Part shown: positions 1-5,071 of the stretch, piece after piece
Layout: every line of letters starts with the position of its first letter
Numbering within the stretch: position 1 is the first letter of the stretch
Assembly: GCF_042219825.1 (NCBI RefSeq)
Contig: NZ_JBHJHQ010000016.1
Span: 1-5,071 of the forward strand
DNA length: 5,071 nt
From: JBHJHP01 sp042219825
Lineage (GTDB): Bacteria > Bacteroidota > Bacteroidia > Bacteroidales > UBA5342
Reading direction: 5' to 3'
The notes under the pieces: model-generated
What the model was told of the DNA's origin: nothing
Databases searched by the model: none
The model's input: the letters and a program-made list of their open reading frames with translations, nothing else
Program-made: the position numbers and the translations under genes

Positions 1-35
1 TCTTAAATCTTACATCTTATGTCTTGTATCTTACA
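1..35. repeat. Five-unit heptanucleotide tandem repeat, cut by window edge
   Basis: Read on the + strand, positions 1-35 divide into five 7-base units that all begin TCTT: TCTTAAA, TCTTACA, TCTTATG, TCTTGTA, TCTTACA. The first four bases are invariant, the fifth is A in four of five, and the last two vary. The next seven bases (36-42, ACAAAAA) break the pattern. The array starts at base 1, so it may continue beyond the window. It lies about 110 bases past the 23S 3' end, in the direction of transcription, so it may be transcribed as part of the rRNA precursor (where the unit reads NNNAAGA) if the operon continues to a 5S gene. Its function is unknown; slipped-strand expansion of a spacer is the simplest explanation. 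Confidence 0.75.
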
Positions 36-144
36 ACAAAAACATATCTTCAGGAAAGAGCTTCAATCATATTTATTTGTAAATATTCTTCTTATCGTCT
101 GTAACAAACTTTGCGCAGACTATCATAACACACAACTTACAACC
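36..144 (-). other. Spacer downstream of 23S rRNA
   Basis: This AT-rich stretch follows the 23S 3' end in the transcript and has no recognisable 5S rRNA, tRNA or coding sequence. It contains a perfect 7-bp inverted repeat at 69-75/80-86 and a weaker 5-bp inverted repeat, GTCTG at 97-101 with CAGAC at 116-120, separated by 14 bases. In Bacteroidota the usual order is 16S, tRNA-Ile, tRNA-Ala, 23S, 5S, so this is probably the 23S-5S spacer with the 5S lying beyond position 1. That placement is inferred from the usual operon order; nothing in the window shows it. Confidence 0.6.
69..86 (-). other. AT-only hairpin in the 23S 3' spacer
   Basis: ATATTTA at 69-75 is the exact reverse complement of TAAATAT at 80-86, leaving a 4-base loop (TTTG on +, CAAA in the transcript). 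All stem pairs are A-T, so the hairpin would be weak. On the minus strand it is not followed by a clean T-tract, so it does not look like an intrinsic terminator. It may be a spacer structure or chance in AT-rich DNA. Confidence 0.4.
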
Positions 145-154
145 GGTCTGGAAG
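145..154 (-). promoter_or_regulatory. 3' arm of the 23S terminal (processing) stem
   Basis: The minus strand reads CTTCCAGACC at 154-145, complementary to GGTCTGAAG at 3039-3031 apart from one bulged C. It lies 20 bases after the conserved TACTAAT (171-165), exactly where the E. coli 23S 3' end would fall. Confidence 0.7.
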
Positions 155-363
155 CTTTCGGGCAATTAGTACTGCTCGGCTTTGACATCTCTGCCTTTAC
201 ACCTGCAGCCTATCAACGTCATCGTCTCTAACGACCCTATAAGGAAATCTTATCTTGAGGCCGGCTTCGTGCTTAGATGCTTTCAGCACTTATCCGTTCC
301 GTACGTAGCTACCCAGCTATGCTCCTGGCGAAACAACTGGTACACCAGCGGTACGTCCAACAC

Positions 364-377
364 GGTCCTCTCGTACT
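364..377 (-). other. Sarcin-ricin loop of 23S rRNA
   Basis: The minus strand reads AGTACGAGAGGACC, the near-universal sarcin-ricin loop that contacts elongation factors EF-Tu and EF-G during GTP hydrolysis. The sequence is intact, which supports a functional 23S gene. Confidence 0.95.
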
Positions 378-414
378 AGTGTCAGATCCCCTCAAATTTC
401 CAACGCCCACGACA

Positions 415-462
<48 letters not shown>

Positions 463-463
463 A

Positions 464-537
<74 letters not shown>

Positions 538-567
538 AAACCGCTCCGTCGATATGAGCTCTTGGGA

Positions 568-603
<36 letters not shown>

Positions 604-937
604 TTTGAGCGATGGCCCTTCCATGCGGAACCACCGGATCACTATGCTCTAGTTTCCTACCTGATCGACTTGTTGGTCTCACAGTCAAGCACCCTTGTGC
701 CATTGCACTCTGCGGACGATTACCAAACGTCCTGAGGGCACCTTTAGAAGCCTCCGTTACTCTTTTGGAGGCGACCACCCCAGTCAAACTACCCACCACA
801 CAATGTCTCCCGTACAGGGATTAGGCACCAAGTAAGTAAAGGGACGTATTTCAAGGATGACTCCCCGACTCCTGGCGAAGCCGGCTCACTGTCTCCGTCC
901 TATCCTACACATCAATTACCCAGTGTCAATGTGAAGC

Positions 938-968
<31 letters not shown>

Positions 969-1038
969 CGTCGCGGGTATCCGGCATCTTCACCGGAACT
1001 ACAATTTCACCGAGCTCATGGCTGAGACAGTGCCCAGA

Positions 1039-1132
<94 letters not shown>

Positions 1133-1888
1133 AGTTCAATGCTTCTCCCCTAAAGGATAACATCCCCCCTTAACCTTCCGGCACCGGGCAGGTGTCAGGC
1201 CTTATACATCTTCTTTCGAATTAGCAAAGCCCTGTGTTTTTGCTAAACAGTCGCCTGGGCCATTTCTCTGCGCCCTACATCGCTGCAGGGGACCCTTCTC
1301 CCGAAGTTACGGGCCTATTTTGCCTAGTTCCTTAGCCATGAATCACTCGAGCGCCTTAGTATTCTCAACCCAACTACGTGTGTCCGTTTACGGTACGGGC
1401 TCCTGTAACCTGAAGCTTAGAGGTTTTTCTCGGTTGCTCTTACACCTTTATCCGCTTGCCCGTAGGCTCGCGGTACTTTCAGGTTCGACTCTTTTGGCGG
1501 ATTTACCTGCCAAAATCAATATCTACACCCTTAAACGTACTATTCCGTCAGTACGCAAGGCTGTCAGTGCAACGTCACCCCTTCGCAGTTACAGCAGGTA
1601 ACGGAATATTAACCGTTTTGCCATCGAGATCGCCTCTCGGCTTACCCTTAGGTCCCGACTAACCCTGATCCGATTAGCGTTGATCAGGAATCCTTGGTCT
1701 TTCGGCGAGGAGGTTTCTCACCCCCTTTATCGTTACTTATGCCTACATTTGCTTTTCCAGAAACTCCACAATACATTACCATACTGCTTCAACGTCGCTG
1801 GAATGCTCCCCTACCTATTAATATTGCTATCAATAGCATAGCTTCGGTGATATGCTTATGCCCGATTATCATCCATGCCCGGTCGCTC

Positions 1889-1940
1889 GACTAGTGAGCT
1901 GTTACGCACTCTTTAAATGAATGGCTGCTTCCAAGCCAAC
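1889..1940 (-). other. L11-binding/GTPase-associated centre region of 23S
   Basis: The minus strand contains GCAGCCATTCATTTAAAGAG followed by TGCGTAACAGCTCACTAG, the counterpart of E. coli GCAGCCATCATTTAAAGAA and GCGTAATAGCTCACTGG. It binds protein uL11 and takes part in factor GTPase stimulation. Conservation here shows domain II is intact. Confidence 0.85.
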
Positions 1941-2348
1941 ATCCTAGCTGTCTGAGCAACCAGACCGCGTTTGGTCAACTTAGCATATACTTGGGGACCT
2001 TAGCTGATGCTCTGGGTTCTTTCCCTCTCGGACACGGACCTTAGCACCCGCGCCCTCACTCCCATACATCATTTTGTAGCATTCGGAGTTTATCAGGGGT
2101 TGATAGGCGGTGAAGCCCTCGCGCCCTATCAGTCGCTCTACCTCTACAAAACTAATATGAGGCTGCACCTAAATGCATTTCGGGGAGTACGAGCTATTTC
2201 CAAGTTTGATTGGCCTTTCACCCCTACCCACAACTCATCCAAAGACTTTTCAACGTCAACTGGTTCGGTCCTCCATCTCGTGTTACCGAGACTTCAACCT
2301 GGTCATGGGTAGATCACATGGTTTCGCGTCTAGCGCCACTAACTGCTT

Positions 2349-2379
<31 letters not shown>

Positions 2380-2518
2380 ACTCCTCTCAAGAGAATTAAC
2401 CTCGCTAGTGACGACTAACTCGTAGGCTCATTATGCAAAAGGCACGCCGTCACCACATAAATGCAGCTCCGACCGCTTGTAGGCGTACGGTTTCAGGTTC
2501 TTTTTCACTCCCCTGTTC

Positions 2519-2564
<46 letters not shown>

Positions 2565-3025
2565 TCCCAGGAGTATTTAGCCTTACCAGATGGTCCTGGC
2601 AGATTCAGACAGGATTTCTCGTGTCCCGCCCTACTCAGGGTACTGCTATCAATTATAAACCTTACAAGTACGGGGCTTTCACCCTCTTCGGCATATCTTT
2701 CCAGATAGCTTCCTCTTCAATTTATTACCAAATATCGCAGCCCTACAACCCCGCATTTGCCGAAACAAATACGGTTTAGGCTATTCCCACTTCGCTCGCC
2801 ACTACTACGGGAATCACTTTTGTTTTCTTTTCCTCCGGGTACTTAGATGTTTCAGTTCTCCAGGTTCGCCTCCTATTAATAGGATGTCATACCTTCAGTA
2901 TAACGGGTTGCCCCATTCGGACATCCGCGCATCAAATGGTTATTTGCACCTTTACGCGGCTTTTCGCAGCTTGTCACGTCCTTCTTCGCCTCTGGGAGCC
3001 CAGGCATCCACCATACGCCCTTAGT

Positions 3026-3047
3026 AACTTCTTCAGACCTTCTTCAG
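3026..3047 (-). repeat. Tandem 11-bp duplication at the 23S 5' end
   Basis: AACTTCTTCAG (3026-3036) is followed directly by ACCTTCTTCAG (3037-3047), with 10 of 11 bases identical. In the transcript this reads CTGAAGAAGGT then CTGAAGAAGTT. It straddles the expected mature 23S 5' end, so there are two near-equal copies of the sequence that begins the rRNA. It may be chance or a small slip duplication. Confidence 0.6.
3031..3039 (-). promoter_or_regulatory. 5' arm of the 23S terminal (processing) stem
   Basis: The minus strand reads GGTCTGAAG at 3039-3031. It can pair with CTTCCAGACC at the 23S 3' end (154-145) to give nine base pairs with one bulged C on the 3' side. In bacteria the two ends of 23S form helix 1, which extends into a long precursor stem cut by RNase III. 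This pairing was used to fix the 23S ends. Confidence 0.7.
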
Positions 3048-3107
3048 GTCGTAGTCGTTTGTTATATATTCTACTTTAACGCTTGTTACTAACTAAAAAA
3101 ATATTTC
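3040..3107 (-). other. 16S-23S internal transcribed spacer, 23S-proximal part
   Basis: These 68 bases lie between the N run and the 23S 5' end. They are AT-rich, with a T-run on the minus strand near 3094-3102, and end with the duplicated CTGAAGAAG next to the 23S start. There is no tRNA 3' end or CCA in the readable part, so any spacer tRNA would have to lie wholly within the N run. Confidence 0.8.
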
Positions 3108-3468
3108 NNNNNNNNNNNNNNNNNNNNNNNNNNNNNNNNNNNNNNNNNNNNNNNNNNNNNNNNNNNNNNNNNNNNNNNNNNNNNNNNNNNNNNNNNNNNN
3201 NNNNNNNNNNNNNNNNNNNNNNNNNNNNNNNNNNNNNNNNNNNNNNNNNNNNNNNNNNNNNNNNNNNNNNNNNNNNNNNNNNNNNNNNNNNNNNNNNNNN
3301 NNNNNNNNNNNNNNNNNNNNNNNNNNNNNNNNNNNNNNNNNNNNNNNNNNNNNNNNNNNNNNNNNNNNNNNNNNNNNNNNNNNNNNNNNNNNNNNNNNNN
3401 NNNNNNNNNNNNNNNNNNNNNNNNNNNNNNNNNNNNNNNNNNNNNNNNNNNNNNNNNNNNNNNNNNNN
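3108..3468. other. Assembly gap (361 N) within the 16S-23S spacer
   Basis: All 361 bases are N. With the readable flanks, the 16S-23S spacer would be about 503 bases if the gap size is right. Most Bacteroidota rRNA operons carry tRNA-Ile(GAT) and tRNA-Ala(TGC) here, and 361 bases is ample for both, but nothing in the window shows they are present. Gaps of this kind are common where short-read assemblies cannot separate several copies of an rRNA operon. Confidence 0.97.
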
Positions 3469-3475
3469 TATAAAG

Positions 3476-3488
3476 CCTTATAATAAGG
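3476..3488. repeat. 13-bp palindrome in the spacer
   Basis: CCTTAT (3476-3481) and ATAAGG (3483-3488) are exact reverse complements around a single central A. As RNA, the innermost pairs would open to form a small loop, leaving about a 5-bp stem. It sits next to the N run, so the wider structure cannot be judged. Confidence 0.45.
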
Positions 3489-3511
3489 TAGAAAAAACAA
3501 AGCAAACCAAT

Positions 3512-3536
3512 CATCCCCTTGCAAATTAAGGGGTTG
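3512..3536 (-). other. Hairpin just downstream of the 16S 3' end
   Basis: CCCCTT (3515-3520) pairs exactly with AAGGGG (3528-3533) around a 7-base loop. One T-T mismatch beyond it is followed by two more pairs (3513-3535 and 3512-3536). It begins about 7 bases past the 16S 3' end in transcript direction. A T-rich run (TTTTTT, 3492-3497 on the minus strand) follows after 14 bases, too far for a classic intrinsic terminator. A role in 16S 3' processing is possible but unproven. Confidence 0.5.
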
Positions 3537-3547
3537 CTCTCCAAAAA

Positions 3548-3552
3548 GGAGG
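3548..3552 (-). promoter_or_regulatory. Anti-Shine-Dalgarno core of 16S rRNA
   Basis: The minus strand reads CCTCC within GGAACACCTCCTTTTT, the standard anti-Shine-Dalgarno core. Bacteroidota mRNAs largely lack Shine-Dalgarno sites, yet most members keep this core, and this operon does too. Confidence 0.92.
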
Positions 3553-3563
3553 TGTTCCAGCCA

Positions 3564-3595
<32 letters not shown>

Positions 3596-3669
3596 AACCC
3601 CAGTCACTAGATTTACCCTAGGACGATCCTTGCGGTAACGTACTTCAGGTACCCCCAGCTTCCATGGTT

Positions 3670-3711
<42 letters not shown>

Positions 3712-4133
3712 CCGTGGCTGATGCGCGATTACTAGCGAATCCAACTTCATGGAGTCGGGTTGCAGACTCCAATCCGAACTGAGACCGGCTTTCGAGATTC
3801 GCATCATATTGCTATGTAGCTGCCCTCTGTACCGGCCATTGTAACACGTGTGTAGCCCTGGACGTAAGGGCCGTGCTGATTTGACGTCATCCCCACCTTC
3901 CTCACGGTTTACACCGGCAGTCCCGTTAGAGTCCCCAGCTTGACCTGATGGCAACTAACGGCAAGGGTTGCGCTCGTTATGGGACTTAACCCGACACCTC
4001 ACGGCACGAGCTGACGACAACCATGCAGCACCTTGCAAAGAGTCCGAAGAAAAAATCATCTCTGATCTATGCACTCTGCATTTAAGCCCAGGTAAGGTTC
4101 CTCGCGTATCATCGAATTAAACCACATGTTCCT

Positions 4134-4171
<38 letters not shown>

Positions 4172-4251
4172 TTGTTGCCAACGTACTCCCCAGGTGGTTC
4201 ACTTAATGCTTTCGCTCGGCCGCATACTGTGTATCGCATACAGCTAGTGAA

Positions 4252-4292
<41 letters not shown>

Positions 4293-4531
4293 CGCTCCCC
4301 ACGCTTTCGTGCATCAGCGTCAGTGGTGGCCTGGCAAGCTGCCTACGCAATCGGGGTTCTGTGTAATATCTATGCATTTCACCGCTACATTACACATTCC
4401 GCCTGCCTCGTCCACACTCAAGATATGCAGTTTCAAAGGCAATTCTACAGTTGAGCTGCAGGATTTCACCTCTGACTTATATATCCGCCTACGCACCCTT
4501 TAAACCCAATGAATCCGGATAACGCTCGAAT

Positions 4532-4569
<38 letters not shown>

Positions 4570-4594
4570 ATCCTTATTCGTACGGTACATGCAG

Positions 4595-4612
4595 GTGGAT
4601 ACACGTATCCAC
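4595..4612 (-). other. Hairpin in 16S variable region V3 (helix 17 tip)
   Basis: GTGGATA (4595-4601) and TATCCAC (4606-4612) are exact reverse complements around a 4-base loop. It lies upstream of the 530 loop in the transcript, where helix 17 of 16S varies in sequence and length among bacteria. It is part of the rRNA fold, not an independent element. Confidence 0.75.
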
Positions 4613-5064
4613 GGTTATTCCCGTACAAAAGCAGTTTACAACCCATAGGGCAGTCTTCCTGCACGCGACATGGCTGGTTCAGGCTTGCGCCCATTGACCA
4701 ATATTCCTCACTGCTGCCTCCCGTAGGAGTCTGGTCCGTGTCTCAGTACCAGTGTGGGGGACCTTCCTCTCAGAACCCCTAATGATCGCTGCCTTGGTGA
4801 GCCGTTACCTCACCAACTAACTAATCATACGCATGCCCATCTTTTACCGCCGTAACTTTAATTATTAAACCATGCGGTTCTGTAATTTTATGGGGTATTA
4901 ATCCGGATTTCTCCGGGCTATCCCCCTGTAAAAGGTAGGTTGCATACGCGTTACGCACCCGTGCGCCGCTCTCATAGATAGCAAGCTATCTAATCCCGCT
5001 CGACTTGCATGTGTTAGGCCTGTCGCTAGCGTTCATCCTGAGCCAGGATCAAACTCTTCGTTGT

Positions 5065-5071
5065 AGTTATA
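5065..5071 (-). other. 16S leader fragment at window edge
   Basis: Only about seven bases (TATAACT on the minus strand) precede the predicted 16S 5' end. The rRNA promoter, leader and any boxA antitermination site lie outside the window. Confidence 0.5.

Larger units (their letters stand above)
3469..3542 (-). other. 16S-23S internal transcribed spacer, 16S-proximal part
   Basis: These 74 bases follow the 16S 3' end in the transcript. They contain a GC-topped hairpin at 3512-3536 and an AT-rich palindrome at 3476-3488. No tRNA is readable before the N run begins. The stretch is transcribed and would be removed during 16S maturation. Confidence 0.8.

Noticed and set aside
1..35. CRISPR array
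   Set aside because: The unit is only 7 bases and directly tandem, with no spacers of about 30 bases and no cas genes.
19..379. Two overlapping + strand frames of 65-70 codons at the left end
   Set aside because: One starts inside the heptamer repeat and runs into the antisense of the 23S 3' end; the other is wholly antisense to 23S. No family resemblance was seen.
3490..3536. Intrinsic terminator after 16S
   Set aside because: The hairpin is 14 bases from the T-run rather than directly followed by it, and a terminator between 16S and 23S would cut off the rest of the operon.

Overview
This window is a ribosomal RNA operon read on the minus strand, and it holds no believable protein-coding gene. 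From right to left in the given orientation (5' to 3' of the transcript) it has: a few bases of leader (5065-5071), an essentially complete 16S rRNA (about 3543-5064), an internal transcribed spacer with a 361-base run of N (3040-3542, N at 3108-3468), an essentially complete 23S rRNA (about 145-3039), and 144 bases of 3' spacer whose far end is a short heptanucleotide repeat array (1-35) touching the window edge. No 5S rRNA or tRNA is visible. If present, the tRNAs would most likely sit in the N run and the 5S beyond position 1.

The organism is a bacterium of the phylum Bacteroidota. Clues are the GGAACACCTCC form of the 16S 3' end, the TTCATTGGGTTTAAAGGG stretch after the 530 loop, and the 16S variable regions. 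The GAGGTGTCGGGTTAAGTCCC segment, the GGCAACAATGAAACTC segment and the V3/V5 style suggest Chitinophagaceae or a close relative in Chitinophagales. That family call is from memory of such sequences, not from a search.

Both rRNAs are near full length (about 1,520 and 2,895 nt), with no intron, intervening sequence or obvious deletion. Universal landmarks are in the expected order: 27F region, 530 loop, the 900 region, decoding site and anti-Shine-Dalgarno in 16S; L11/GTPase-centre region, helix 69-71 region, peptidyl-transferase centre, A-loop and sarcin-ricin loop in 23S. The two ends of the 23S can pair with each other, as expected for the RNase III processing stem. The open reading frames in the window are chance frames within or antisense to rRNA, or frames bridging the N run.

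The sequence does not support a new biological system here. The parts not explained by conserved rRNA are the spacers: the TCTT-headed 7-base repeat array, a small tandem duplication at the 23S 5' end, and hairpins flanking the mature rRNA ends.
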